From the NCBI GenBank assembly GCA_007922195.1, contig ML682008.1, positions 3,446,193 to 3,510,192 of the forward strand: a stretch of DNA of 64,000 nt. The letters are read 5' to 3'. Positions within the stretch are counted from its first letter, which is position 1. Every line of letters starts with the position of its first letter. This stretch comes from Podocnemis expansa. Taxonomy: Eukaryota > Chordata > Testudines > Podocnemididae. The notes beneath the pieces were generated by a model, which saw only the letters and a list, made by a program, of their open reading frames with translations, was not told the DNA's origin and searched no databases. Below are positions 23,971 to 37,226 of the stretch, piece after piece. Made by a program: the position numbers and the translations under genes.

Positions 23971-26609
23971 TGAGTCAAGATCAGTTTGGCTTCTACCATT
24001 GTCCAGGTAGTGCAACAGTTCTGAAGTATTCTTTGCACCCTGGATGCGCCTAACCCAAGGATTTTTCCCTAGGCCAGGCAGACATGTACCTATATAAAGC
24101 ATGAGTGCACACACAATTATTTGCAGCACTGTCTTGCACCCAAACTCATGTGTTCTTGTCAAACTTCAAGCAAACCCTACAAAATGCTATAATTTAGTTG
24201 CTTCTCACTCTATGCAACTAATGCCTACTCGAATTAATGAATGCCAGGACATTTGTTAACCTCAGTAGGTATGGATATTTGCATGGAATAGCAGAGGTTT
24301 GTGATATGATGCTCCTGCATCCTTAATTCTCTATAAAGGGATGGCAGGGAAGGAGGAATTCATTCTCTCCTTCACTTGGATAGAGAGACAAATAATTGAT
24401 TCATAGGCCAGAGAACATTTTCAAAGATTAAGTGGGGTTATGCATGCACTATGCAATAGGAATAGTGGCCTTAGTTCATTGGGAACTGAAGATACTCAGA
24501 ATCTCTGAAAGTCAGGCCATATATCTCTGATTCTATGCTTATTATGTATTGAAGCATAAGGTGTTCACAAGGCTAGTATCATTGTTAAGACTATGTCATG
24601 ATCTGTCCCCCCTGCACTCTGCACTCATGGTCTTCCCCGGGGGGGGGGGCGAGAGGGGTGATTGCCCCGAGCCCTGTGTTTCTGTGGGCTCTGCGCTGCT
24701 GTCCAGTGCCATGCTGTTCCTTATTCGCCCTCTGCTGCTTTGGGGACAGCCCTATGTGGTCTGCAGAATTGGTCAGTTATGGAAGAGAGCGTAGTCAATA
24801 TCCTTTTTAAAAGTGGAACAGCATCTGCACTCCCTCACAGCACTCTTTACTCCCTGAGTTGAAGGATTCTCATTCTGCCCATTCCCTCTGCAGAGAACAG
24901 ATGGGCTGAGTTAGTATCTATGTGCTTTCTCCTTCCCAAGCAAAGCTGTGCAGAGCCAAGCAAACTCTCATCCAGAGGGAATACGATGACCAGAATCAAA
25001 AAGTGTTTTTAGAAATCTCCCTATTTACAACTAAAACTTGTGACTGTTATCTTTAGGAATGCTTTAAAATGAAGGAGTTATTTCCCCTTACAATATTACT
25101 CATACCAGTATTGTAGCCCTGAACTTATATTTATTGGCTTAGATGCAAACTCTGTGGATGCTTACTGTACGTGAAGCTACCCATCCATAAAGCTGTACGA
25201 GAAGGGAAATTGCATAGCTATAGTGACTGGCCAGGATAAATGGACTTGCACTATCAGTTCAAATGAAAGTCAAAATCTGTAGTGCCTGAAAGCTACCATC
25301 ATTGAAAGATCACTCTGTGGTCAATGAGAAAATGAGCTTTCTTCCCAATTCACTTTACTAAATTCAACGAGAGTCACTGTCTAGTACTGCAGAATGAAAG
25401 CAGCATAAAGACTGACCTTTCCCTCAAGTGACAGTCAGGGCTGAACCACACTGGCACAGAGATGAACCTGCCATAATTGCTGTAATCCATGCCATATGTG
25501 TCATGTGGATAACTAGAGGCCTTGTCTTCTGAGCTGGGATTCTGATATTCTAGAGCTATTTTGGAAATGATTCTTCAGCAGAAAAGTAGTTTCCAATACA
25601 TTGACATTTTCCATGGGTTCAACTCAAACTGAAACATTGTGGTTTGTTGAATTGAACAAAAAACGTATCATATTCAGCTATTTTGACATTAAATGGCATC
25701 TGTCTAAGGTACTGCAGTGACTCATGGGGAATGTAGTCTGGGCACTTCATGCCCCAATCTCGCCTACTGACCTAACTCTTTAGTAGACATATGCCTTCCA
25801 TGAGGCAGTCCCCTCTGACAGAGCTACACAGTTTGTCATGAGAATCACAGTGCATTATGAAAGATACAGTCTGGACAGGGATCCTGGCTGACAGGGAAGA
25901 ATAAATGTGAGATAACTGAATTACAGCTCCCATGAGGCATCTTGACACCTTCATCAGATATTTAGTTAAACATCAAACTGACCTGAAATGTTTTGACATT
26001 TCTGAATTGAATATTTTGGAACTTTTGATTCTGTGAAAACATTTTGTTGTTTTGATTTTCATCCTGCTTTGACAACAAATGCTAAAATATTGGAAATCCT
26101 CGTGGGACTGAAGTTTCAATTTTCACACAGCTTTCCTTTATTTCTAGTATGAAGCTATGTCTCGCATGGCACAATGGCTTGGGAAGTGCCCACTGGGGTT
26201 GTGCTTCTCCAAACTATCTTGTAACACAGAGCTGTACCTTCACATACATGAATAGTCCTGACTATGCATTGTAGCAGTGGTAGCATTAAAAATTGATATA
26301 GATTCTGTAACTGAAAATGAAGTAAATTATTTAAGGAAATAGCATCAGTAAATTTAGTCATTTTTTATGCTTTGGAGAAGTATAATTTAAATGAAAACTT
26401 TGTGATTTGATTTGTCAGCTTTTTTTCTTAGACAATCTAGGGCTGACAATAATTTTAGATAAAATAAGGCCCCACTTTGACTTTGATCTCTCCTCTGGTT
26501 TTACAACCATACTTTACAGACACTGAAAGATTTAAATGTATAAGGTTTATTTTATTTTAGTTTGTTTATTTCATTTGCATGCAAATTTACAATCAGAAGA
26601 CTGGTCTTG

Positions 26610-26830
26610 TAGTTAGGGTACTAAATTAAGGTTTAGGAGATCTTAGTTAAATTCCAAGCTCTTATGATTTTCTGTGTGACATCAGGTAATCTCTCTGTGT
26701 CCAAGTTTCCCATCTGTAATTAAAGATGATAATGCTTTATTTCTCCCACACTGTTTTTTGTCTTGTCTATTTATAATAATGGTTTGTGGGGTGAGTACAC
26801 ATATTATGTCTTTATAGAGCATCTAACATA
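26610..26830 (+). repeat. MIR-like SINE
   Basis: 'tctctctgtgtccaagtttc', 'ccatctgtaattaaagatga' and 'taatgctttat' follow the MIR core/tail order. Diverged. Confidence 0.55.
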
Positions 26831-27083
26831 ATGGGATTTTGACCTTAGGTGGGGCGCTTGCACAAATGGTACATGTTAATAATACCAGATCTAATCTGGG
26901 ACCAACTTTGTCCAAATACCATGGAGAAAAAAAATCTTGCTGCTCTTTCACTGAAAGAAGATATATGAACTATAAAACAATTTGTGAACATTCAGTTGGG
27001 ATAGCTCCATGCTAATTTTGTAATCTCAACAGGCTTAGGCACTTGGAAGATATTCTGTAACTTCTGAGTGCTTTATTTGTACT

Positions 27084-27293
27084 TTCCAGAGGGGTAGCCA
27101 TGTTAGTCTGTGTATAGCAAAAGTAGTGAGAGTCCTGTGGCACCTTATAGATGAACAGATTTCTTCAAGCATAAGCTTTCATGGCCTACAACCCGCTTCA
27201 TCAGATGCATCTGACAAAGTGGGTTGTATCCCATGAAAGCTTATGCTCGAAGAAAGCTGCTGGTATATAAGGTGCCACAGAACTCTTGCTACT
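27084..27293. mobile_element. Palindromic PLE-terminus element (copy 3)
   Basis: Left: CCAGAGGGGTAGCCATGTTA, AGTCCTGTGGCACCTTATAG, AAGCATAAGCTTTCATGG and CTTCATCAGATGC. Right: ATCTGACAAAGTGGG, CCCATGAAAGCTTATGCTCG and AGGTGCCACAGAACTCTTGC. The axis is ATGCAT near 27208. The right arm reads GAAAGCTTATGCTC, which can form the short GC/GC stem III with a UUAU loop and a UC cleavage site expected of a Penelope hammerhead, although its CTGATGA is mutated to CTGACAA. Confidence 0.85.
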
Positions 27294-28874
27294 TTTTTTT
27301 TTATTTGTGCTGATCATTAACTTTAGCCCTTTTACAATCTGGCCATTTCTGAATGGCACAGAAATTAAAAAGAGGTTGGTTAATTAATGAGTTCACTGAT
27401 ATAATTTCTTGGAAATTAAAAGATAATTTCAGCAATACTTGCCTGTATAAATATTTCAGAGGTGGGTCATTTGTGTTTTCAGAATCACCTTCTTAAATGG
27501 AAGCTGAAGTGTTACAGGGTTCTATGTACAGAGACTGCTGTAACGGTTGTGTTGTTTCTATTTAATAATGTCAGTGTGAAAAGGACATGGCTCCTCATTA
27601 TTATATATTGGTTTTAAGCAATGGTAGTATCATTTCTATTATGTTTGATCTTGAAAATTTTTGTAGATGTGTTTTATATCCCATCTTTTTTTGTAGTGTA
27701 TTATTTAAGGTGTGGTTAGCAGTGTCAATAGACTGGAACACTATAGATTACCAAGGGGACTTCAAGTTGTCAGAGAAAAAGAATGACTGTTTTCCAAAAC
27801 AAGCTATGTAATCCACTAGGTTCTGGCATACCTGACTATAATGAATGTCACTAGGCATGGAAAAGATTTCTGAAAAGTTAATCCCATGCTGAGCATGAGT
27901 GTTAGGGGAAAAGTATCCACTCATTCCAAAGGGTTTAACCTTTTTCTCAGGAGTTAAATCTTGTCAAATGGCGCATATTTACAAAAGGTTTCCTTTATTT
28001 TCCCTAAGGACTACAAAAGAAGAATTTCCTCTTCACTTAAATTGCCCTTTCCTTGATTTAAGTATTCATTGCTATTATGTCTTTATTGAAATCAGTTTAG
28101 TTCAGTAATAATAAGTAAAAAAGCTATGTGCTATTGTGGTTCACTTCATGTCTTCAGAGTCCAGCGGAATGGTTTATTTCACATGGACAAATGCATGGAA
28201 GTGTTTACCCTTATTGATAATATATAATGCATGTAACTATTTTCCACTGCACTTAGCCCAACAAAAACTGGAAATCAACCTTGTCATAGTCTTTCTAAAC
28301 TTTGTCACGTCCATATTGAATTGCTATTCTGCAGTCTGATCTAATGTCTATGGAAAGAACCCATAGACCTCAATGGGTTTTGGATCATTCCTGTAACAGG
28401 TGGTACCTGAGGAATCCTACTTGCAGTGGTTCCTTACTGTTTTCTAGGTGTGATTCAAGTCTTTGGTAATGCTTTCAAACAAAGCTGATTTAATTCAAAG
28501 AGAGTCTTTCCACTGACTTTAATGGACTTTGAATCAGGCCATCAATCACCATGACTTGACTAGAGCTACCTCAGGACTAATTCTCTGCCCAAGTTCATCC
28601 ACAAAACTGAGATCAAATGAGGTGGTGAAGCAAAGTGTCACAAAATTTTGTTCTGTCTGGTGCTTGCTTGTCAGAATATTTTCAATATAGGCTTATGGGA
28701 TCTGAAATTTACTAGTCTCACTGGGTTGTTATAGGTTAAATCTTTTCAGCTGTAGGGTACAATTCAGCACCCAACTTTTATTCAGGTGCTCTCTAGTTTA
28801 GATATTTTACAAATATAATTGTTGTGTTTGTGATTTCTTTAATGGATTGCATATTTTAAATTTGCATTAAATTT

Positions 28875-28950
28875 GCATCTGATGAAGTGGGTTAGAGTCC
28901 CCGAAAGCTTATACCTGAAGAAATCTGGTAGTCTTTAAGGTGTCACATGA
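28875..28950 (+). mobile_element. Half PLE-terminus element with hammerhead-like core
   Basis: GCATCTGATGAAGTGGGTTA ... CCCCGAAAGCTTATACC ... GTAGTCTTTAAGGTGTCACA. CTGATGA (28879-28885), a GTGGG/CCCC stem and GAAA (28903-28906) occur in hammerhead order, with one extra A before the stem. Confidence 0.7.
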
Positions 28951-29620
28951 TTTAAATTTATAAGGCTATTGAGAAAGAGGACCAACATTGTAAAATAACA
29001 AAGTAAACATTGCTGCAAAGATTATTTTGGTCTTCACACAAGCTTTTTTAATGTAGGGCTAAGTTCTCTGTGTGGTGCCTAGGAGATCCAAAGGATGTGT
29101 GAAACTCTTGGACAAATTTTCAGTGATATAAATGGTCACAGAAGTTGCACCCAATTAATGCAGTAGTGAATTTGGGTGTATGTGCACAAGAACTGGTAAC
29201 TTGCTTGTGTTGCAAAATTGTGGGAAAAGATTGAACATATCTTTAGTACAACTCTTAAAGTTCCAGTTGAATTTTACCTCCTACGTAACACTTCGAATAT
29301 AGAAAGTATTTCAAGAGAAACATCTCACATGAATTAATGTGTTTACTGGTTGTCAAGGTAATATTTTTGAGGCCTCTTCAGCAGAAAGATAATTTCACAA
29401 ATAGAAGCAGCTTATTATGAAAAGGTAACTCACAGACTTCAGGGCAATGGAGACAGATTTTGTCTTGTTTTAAACCATCATTTCTTTTGGTCTTGTTTCT
29501 TTTATTATTGGGCATGCATTATTGTTTGTATGACAGGAGCACCTAGAAATCCTTTTTTCAGTTGGAACCCATTGTACTAGGCCCTGAGGCTGAAGAGCTT
29601 GATATTCTTCAGTTATACCA

Positions 29621-29740
29621 TGATTCAGCCAGTCATGTACTTAACTTTAATGATGTGCTTAATCCCACTGACTTCAATGAGTTGTAAGAGTGTGCTTAGA
29701 GTTAAACATATATTTAAGTGCCTAGCTGAACCAAGGTCTT
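29621..29740. repeat. 'cacttaag' palindromic repeat
   Basis: TGATTCAGCCAGTCATGTAC on the left and TTAAGTGCCTAGCTGAACCA on the right are mutually inverted. The central CCCACTGACTTCAATG is partly self-complementary. Confidence 0.55.
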
Positions 29741-31509
29741 AATTTCTGAAGAGACATGGCATGGATAAACAATACAGAGTAGGGCTTGAAAATATCATCT
29801 TGGTACAGCTCAGAGTATTAGTGGGTTGGGGGATTGCACCAACCCAGGGGAGCTTTATGTATGAAGCATTCAGAGACAGTACCTCGAGTCACCTAGCATA
29901 CACTGAGGACTAAACAAATACATACTGATAATTTTTCAGCTTTTACAGCAAGCATTTTTGGAAGTGAAAACAGCTTTACAACACACTTCAATAGCTACAT
30001 TGGAGGCTCACAGTCAGCAAAGTAAAATTAATTAAAGTAAAATATTGTCAGTAAATATTTAGAGCTCAGTTTGGGTTTTGGTTCATTTTTGTTTGGAAGA
30101 AGAGCTCCTGAATTCCAGGTTGCTAAGGGTAAAAGAACATCAGTACATTGTATTATACAAACCAGGAATGAAAGTGAAGGCACCCGAGACCAGAAAATTG
30201 AAACTCTGCCATAGTGCACTTTGGGTTGTCTGAAATCTAGCCACCACGGTAGAGGACTGTTTCTAGTACTGTTACAGAAAAGTCTATGAATGTGGGGGTG
30301 CTGGGATGTTCTTACAGTAACTCATGCAGAATAGATTATAGTGGGGCAGCCTGAATAGCTCCAGGTGTGTTGGGTAGTACATGATAGAGCAGGAATTGCT
30401 ACACCCTGTGACAGAGTGAAGCATATGTTCTCCCATCCCCGTGCAAGCTGTGGGCTGACAGCTGCATTGAAAGCAGTGTAGGATTTGCTATGCCTGGTTA
30501 CGACCTGAGCTCCACAAGTCTATCCCAGTTATCATTGGATTTTTACTTTCCCCCGTCCCACCACTTCTGTTTTTCTCATAGTGCCCCTAAGTGGAACCAC
30601 CATGGAATGATAACTAACTTCAGAAGCTTGTGCTTAACTGATACCAAATAATCCCTCTAGCTGTCTAATCTAGTCTTTGATATTTCTGGGAAACCTCTTA
30701 CTTTTGGGCCTGATTTTTCAGAGTCGTTGAAGGTGCTCAACACCAGCTGATATCAATGAGAACTCTAGATATGTAGCACCCTTGAAAAGTATTCCTTTTG
30801 TATTCAAGAACTGAGGCTATGTCAAAACAAGCTGGCTTACCCCAGCTCTGAATGTTTCATGATCTGACCACCCCTGTTAAATTGTATATGCTGTTCTTAA
30901 ATCTCACTAGGCTTGTATAATCATATGCAGTCAAGTTTTGAGATATTTACTGTACTTTCTGATTTATGGCATAAGGTAAAATTAGAGCCAAATCAAAGAT
31001 GTTATGAGTAAAGATATCTTCTAGAGCCTTAGGAGGGATGAACTGGCTTGAATAAGAGGGAGGAAAAAAAGCCTTGAACCTTTGCCAAAACATCATGCCA
31101 AATCTTTAGAGGCTTGAAGATATTCTGACTAGCATTCCCCTTATATTCTGTTTCGCTGTACGTACCTCTGTCCTTCTTCAGGGATGGAAAGTAAAATTGT
31201 CCTCAAGGTAGGTTATTCTTGTGGTATTTCTTAATCAATTGGAAACAAGACAGACCAAATGCCTCTTCATCTAATTCCTGTGAGATCTTCGGACCACTTT
31301 TGCAGACCCATGGTGTTGGGGTACTGGGATCTCAAATAAGTTGGACGTTCAGGGTGGAGTTCTGGTTCCATTTAAGTCATTTGGATGGTTGTCATTGAAT
31401 TAAATGGTACAAAGGTTACACACTTTTAGGTGCTTCCCTAGGTCAATAACAAATGTGCTTTTTGAAGTTCATTCATCTCCATATAAGATATAGGAATAGC
31501 TTTCTGAAA

Positions 31510-31660
31510 AGATGGGTTCAGTCCAGTTGTGCCACAGATTTCTTCTGTGGCCTTGTGTAGATTATTGAATGCTTCCATCTCTCATCTGTAAAACAGAGAT
31601 TTTCATACTTAATTACCATTGTAAAGTGCTTTGTGATTAAAAGAAGAAAAGTATTAAATC
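31510..31660 (+). repeat. MIR-like SINE
   Basis: 'ctctcatctgtaaaacagag' then 'taaagtgctttgtgatta' is the typical MIR core and tail order. Confidence 0.55.
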
Positions 31661-32977
31661 ATATTAATCATAAATTATAGTATAGAAGATTAAGAAAGGT
31701 GTACTATGCCTTAATTCAGGATCAAGTGAAAATTCTATTAAAGTGCTTTTATTGAAGTTAACTATATGCCTTTTGTTTATGGTCCTACTCGATTTGTGAC
31801 TTGGACAAAATAATTTTATACCATAAGTAAAAATGGTTATCATTCATATTTTATAAAACACCTGTCTCTTGATATATAAATGAAGCCTTCTATGTATAAT
31901 TCAAAATGCTGCTTAAATCAAATATTTTAAAAAAATAGTGTTAGGATCAAACTGAACTATGGAGAAAGAGGGTGAATGGCGTCATGGTTACACCAGGACT
32001 GAGTTTGGCCCACTGCTTTTCTTTTATTTGCTAGAATTGCATATGTGGATGTAAAGTCCATTTTACAGCCTGTATAGAATTACACTGGTCCCTTGTCTTC
32101 ATTAGTATCTTTTACATTTCTTTACAAAATCTACTGGGTCTTATTACATTTATTAAAAGTTCTTCAGGCTATGGTTCAGGAGTAAATTAAAATTTTTATT
32201 AAAAAATGAATCCATTTTTTTATAATCCAGCTCTCCCACTTACAATATACCTGGGCTCTACAGCTATGGAGTTATCAGTGAAGAAATGCAGAAAAATTTG
32301 GGGTGATTGTTTGACATTCTGAAAGAGTTTGGCTTTTGTTGAGACCATTGCATGCAATGCATCCTCAGCAAATTGCCTTGGATTAGCATTCTGATTTCTG
32401 TTTGGAAATAAAATTAAGTTTAATATTTCCAGTGACTAGAATATAAGCCATTTACTGTTAGGTTCTAAAACAATCAGTTAAAGGCTTGTACTGTATGAGC
32501 TTCTTGTACTGTATGCATATGCCTATTTAAAGGGGTTGGTAATCATCATTCTTTATAATTCAGTGTGATATTGTATTCCATCACCAGCAGCTTAATTTAT
32601 TTCTTTCACCATCTGTTCTTTCTCTTTCTCTCTGCCAAAAAATCAATAGCACTCAATGAACAAAACTCAGCTCTTCAGTAATCTAACTCTAGTGGCTTTG
32701 TGTTATTGTTGTTCAGAATATATTGACCTGGTTCTTACATTGGTTTAATTTAATTAACAAGAGCTTTGGTTATTAAAATTGAACAGAGGAAACTGTAAAT
32801 ACCAAGTGTAGTGTAACCTGTCCCTGCTACCATTTCTGTGACCAAGACTCCATGCATCATAATTTAGGCCATAATTGGCTTTTGCTTTGACAAATGGAGG
32901 AAGGACAGCCTGCACAAATATGGAGAAGTAGGGTGAAGGACTGTCCTCTCTAACATGTATATAACTCTTTACCCTTA

Positions 32978-33176
32978 GGCTACGGGTTAAACTAGGGCAA
33001 GTGGGAACACACCAGAACGCTGTGTTGTGACTACTGTTGCTATTTTTAGGGGGCCCCAGAATGCTGCATTCCAGTGCGTTCCTCTATTTTTAGGGGGCGT
33101 TGGAATGCTGCCCCCCTAAAAACAGGGGGCCCCAGACCACCATTCCGGTGTGTTCTGGCTTACTTTAACCCCTGCC
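32978..33176. mobile_element. Foldback MITE, separate family
   Basis: Ends GGCTACGGGTTAAACTAG and CTTACTTTAACCCCTGCC are inverted repeats with mismatches. 'aacacaccagaac' is mirrored by 'ggtgtgttctgg', and the interior repeats 'tatttttagggggc' and its complement 'cccccctaaaaaca'. The flanks are TTA/TCA, so a 3-bp duplication is possible but imperfect. No coding frame. Confidence 0.6.
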
Positions 33177-33599
33177 TCAGACATATCTGATAATATCCCC
33201 TCCATGCCTGTTCTGTAATATAATGTAAAAGAATAATCAAAACAGAGAGCATTAACTGTATATAATTAAAGTTTATAATAAAACTTTGACAGGCTTCAGA
33301 ATTTATGAGAAATGTAATATGTTACCACAGAAAATGAATTTATTTGCATGTTTAAATTGACTTCCTGCCTTCCCACACTAATACAATTTTTCATTTATAT
33401 TGATTGTTATCAGTGTAATGATGCAAGGAATTATGCTGGATTTCAAACACACATCCATCTTTATGATTAAAGATGTACTTGAGACATGCTCATCAGAATC
33501 ATTTTACTCTAATTATGGTTCATCTAAATAGACACATTTAGAAAATTCAGAGAAACTTGAGGCTGGTCTTTGTGAGAGTATGTCTACACTATGATAAAA

Positions 33600-35210
33600 G
33601 ATCAGCAACCTGATTGCAACAGGCCAGACTGAGTTCAGAAAAGCTGGTGGTCCTTAAGGAGACCCTATTCAAGGCATAATTGCAAACTATTCCAATGCAA
33701 AAGAAAGATAGGAAGAATAGTAAGAGGCCAATATTGCTCCATCAGGCTCTCTTTAATCACCTGAAAATAAAAAGAAATCCTACCAGGAAACCTGGTCAAA
33801 TTAATAAACAGAAGTGCAAAAAAATGGCACAAGGATATACAGACAAAATCAGAAAGGCTAAAAGGCACAAAATTATTTGCACCTGGCAAGGGACATAAAG
33901 AACAATAAGAAGAGGTTCTTTAAATGCTTTAGGAGCAAGAGGAAGATAAAGAAAGTGTAAGTCCTCTACTTAGTGGTGAAGGAGAACTGATAACTGATGA
34001 CAGCAGGGAAGTTAAAGCCTACTTTGTTTGAGTCTTCATAAAAAAGTCACTGATTATCAGATACTCAACACAATTAATGTTTACAATCTGGGAAGAAGCA
34101 CAATCTAAAACAGTGAAAGAAGACGTTAAAAACATTTAGACAAGTTAGCTGTATTAACTCAGGACTTTATGAAGTTCATCCTATGGTATTTAAGGAACTA
34201 GCTGAAGCAGTCTCAGAGCTGTTAGCAATTATTTTAGAGAATTCATGGCATATAAGAGAGATCCCAGAAAACTGGAGAAGGGAAGCATAGCACCTATCTT
34301 GAAAAAAAACAGATCAAGGAGGACTTGGGAAGCTATAGAGAAGTCAGCCTAACTTCAGTAGTTGGAAAAATACTGGAGCAAACTATGAAACAATCAATTG
34401 TAAACATCTGGAGGATAATAGGGGCTAATAGTATTATAAGTAGTAATTAGCATGGATTTGTGAAGAACAAATCATGCCAAACCAACTCAGTTTCCTTCTT
34501 TAATAGGATTGCTGACCTAGTGAATAGGAGGAAAGCAATAGAGATGATACAGCTTGATTTTAGTAATACTTTTGACAGAGGTTCTCATGACATTCTCATA
34601 AGCAAACTAGGGGAATGCAGTCTAGATTAAATTACTACAAGATGAGTGCACAAATGGTTAAAATGCTACCCTTAAAAAGTAGTTATGAATGGTTTGTTGT
34701 CAGATTGGGAGTGTGTATCTAGTGAGATCCCCCTAGGGTCTGTACTGGGTCCAGTACTATTCAGTATGTTCATTAATGACTAGGAGAATGGAGTAGAGAG
34801 AATGCTTATAAAAATTTGCAGATGACATTAAGCCAGGAGGACATACAAGCACTTTGGGGGACAGACTTGAAATTTGAAAAGATATTGACAAATTGGAGAT
34901 TTGGTCTAAATTCAACAAGATATTCAGTAAAGACAAGAGCAAAATACTTCTCTTAAGAAGGGAAAATGAAATGCACAACAATAAGGAATAACTGTCTAGG
35001 TAGTAGTAATACTAAAAAGGATCTAAGGGATATAGGAACCACAAAATAAATAGGAGTCATCATTATGATTCATTTGCAAAAAATCTAATATGATTCTGGG
35101 GCATATTAATAGGAGGGTTTGTATATAAGACAAAGGAGGTAGCTAACCTATTCTATTTGTCACTGAAATACTGCGTCCAGTTCTGGGTACCAATTCAGGA
35201 AGGATGTGGT
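33600..35210 (+). mobile_element. CR1-like LINE, decayed ORF2
   Basis: The reading frame is broken many times. Reverse-transcriptase landmarks remain in order: a basic linker with 'AQGYTDKIRKAKRHK' (33680-33898), 'cttgattttagtaatacttttgac' (an LDFSKAFD-type motif, about 34552-34576) and 'gtccagtactattcagtatgtt' (about 34749). The 3' end is lost where another element begins at about 35225. Not functional. Confidence 0.75.
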
Positions 35211-35224
35211 GACTGTACTCTGAC

Positions 35225-35386
35225 CTCTTGTAATGAGGGAGGGTCCCAGAGCCTAGCCTCCAGCCCGAGCCAGACATCCACATAAAACTCTTTAACTCCA
35301 GAACCCAATCTCTCGGAGGCTCAATCAGTTGAGATTCTAGGCTCTGAGACTCAGTGCCATGGGTCTTTTGCTGCTTTGTAGACATC
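35225..35386. mobile_element. Probable MITE remnant next to subfamily c
   Basis: Contains 'cctccagcccgagccagac' and ends 'gctttgtagacatc', a shape I associate with turtle non-autonomous elements ending in '...tgtagacat'. It touches the start of the MITE at 35390. Confidence 0.35.
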
Positions 35387-35389
35387 AAT

Positions 35390-35819
35390 GGCTATGTCTA
35401 CACGGCTCTTTTATTTCAAAATAACACTCGTTATTTTGAAATAAAAGACATTAGGTCTACATGATGTTTTCTTATTTCGAAAGGACGGATGCCGTCCTTT
35501 CGAAATAAGAATCATCATTTCGAAAAAGTAAGACCTGCCCCCCCCCCTCGAAATGGCTGTTATTTCGGAAGGGATATTTTGAAATAAATCTGTTTAAACC
35601 TTTTCTTTCAAAACAACACTGTGTAGACCTGTTGCTTCGAAAGAACTATTTCGAAACAACAGGTCCAAACGGCTTTATTTCAAAATATCCCTTCCGAAAT
35701 AACAGCCGTTTGGATTGCAGGCTTTCCCTTAATTCAAATTAACATTTTGTTAATTCAAATTAACTTATTTAGAAATAAGGATTTTATTTCGAAATAACAA
35801 TGCATGTGTAGACATAGCC
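35390..35819. mobile_element. GGCTATGTCTACAC-type MITE, subfamily c
   Basis: Starts GGCTATGTCTACACGG, ends GTGTAGACATAGCC and is flanked by AAT on both sides (35387-35389 and 35820-35822). The interior is built from TTATTTCGAAATAA-type words. At 35471-35509 two 18-bp arms (CTTATTTCGAAAGGACGG and its exact complement) flank a 3-base loop. Confidence 0.9.
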
Positions 35820-35986
35820 AATGAAAGCCTAGTAGACACAATGATTAATATTTTCAAGGAGCCTTATGATTAGATAAATTCACATTTTAGAGAAGAACTG
35901 CCTGGCCAATTGAAAGAAACCAAACCATTGGCTGGTAGCCTAAACCAGCTGCAGAAGTAAGGTGATCACATTAAGAGCCGTTAGAG

Positions 35987-36173
35987 CAGGGGTCACAAAT
36001 TTGCAGCCCATGGGCCGCATGCAGCACCTAAAGTTATTTCCTGAGGCCCACAATGACACTATCATCATCGATATTTGCAATATCATTGTATGAAAAGGTT
36101 AAGCGGTGCAGCCCTCAGGCTAATGTACTAGTCCTCCTGTGGGCCTCATGGTGATTTGAGTTTGAGACCCCTG
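35987..36173. mobile_element. Short non-autonomous hAT element (187 bp)
   Basis: Ends CAGGGGTCACAAA and TTTGAGACCCCTG are inverted repeats. The flanks CGTTAGAG and CCTTACAC agree at 5 of 8 bases. The interior matches, in inverted orientation, the 210-bp element at 52074: shared 'ggcctcatggtgatttgagtttgag' versus 'caaactcaaatcaccacgagg', and 'atgaaaaggttaagcggtgcagc' versus 'gctgcaccactgcaacc'. Confidence 0.8.
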
Positions 36174-36366
36174 CCTTACACTGACAAACAGAGGTGGAAA
36201 TAACAGAATTGTTAAATTACATGCAATTGAGAGATCTAATTAAGAGGGACAAGTTGAGGGGAATAGTATTTTTTACTATGCCAAATTCTGTTGGTGGAAG
36301 GGAAAAGCTTTCGAGATGACAAGCAGATGAGAATACAGACACAAATCAAACAGAGAAAATGTAATA

Positions 36367-36815
36367 GGCTATGTTCACACGTAAACTGTTATTTTGAAAT
36401 AAGCTATTTCAAAATGAGTTATTTCGAAGTAATAGTCCTTATTTCGAAATAAGTTAATTTGAATTAAGAAAATGTTAATTCGAATTAAGGGAAAGCCTGC
36501 TATCGAAACAGCTGTTATTTCAAAATGGTTATTTCGAAATAAGGCCGTTTGGACATGTTGTTTTGGAACAATTGTTTTGAAACAATGGTGTTGTTTTGAA
36601 ACAACGTGTCCGAATGCTGTTGTTTTGCAACAGCTGTTTCGAAACAACGGCTATTTTGATTTCAAGCGAGGTTTTACTGTTTTGAAATAACGGCCATTAT
36701 TTTGAAACAACGGGTCCTGTTGTTCTGAAATAACAGAACGTCGTGTGGACATAAGAAATTTTATTTCGAAACAACAGCTGTTGTTTCAAAATAAAACTCT
36801 CGTCTGAACACAGCC
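36367..36815. mobile_element. GGCTATGTCTACAC-type MITE, subfamily d
   Basis: Starts GGCTATGTTCACACG and ends CGTCTGAACACAGCC. Flanks ATA/ATG give an imperfect 3-bp duplication. Interior words are TTATTTCGAAATAA at the left and TTGTTTCGAAACAA with variants at the right, so it looks like a composite of two word types. Open frames of 72-90 codons here are artefacts of the repeated words. Confidence 0.85.
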
Positions 36816-37226
36816 ATGCTGCTTTTGCTGTTATTATAAGATGTAACCCTTTTGTCAGCTACTGATTTATCAGCACCAAGTATATTTGCTTTCTATACCT
36901 AACACCAGGGTCATGCTAACAATGCTGGTTTTTCTTGAAGTCTCGTTCATCTTCCCAGGCAGATTGTTTCAGTGTACTTGCAGTTTCAGTGTACTTGCTT
37001 GAACCTGAGACTGAGGCCGTCTCTTCTTTTTATCCATGCCCTACAATTTTCTTGTTCTCTTCATATCTTTTGGTTTCAAAGAATAAGGAACCAATGTGGT
37101 AGCTTTAGCTGGCAGGGGGGGAGAAATGGGGATGGGGGAGGGGAGAGAATATATTTTAGTTTAATCTGATCTTCCATCACTGAGTGGTAGCAATACTTTC
37201 TGAACTACTAGACCACAGCTCTGGAT

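Noticed and set aside
36375..36690. Frames of 72 and 90 codons on opposite strands
   Set aside because: They come from the repeated palindromic words of MITE subfamily d.
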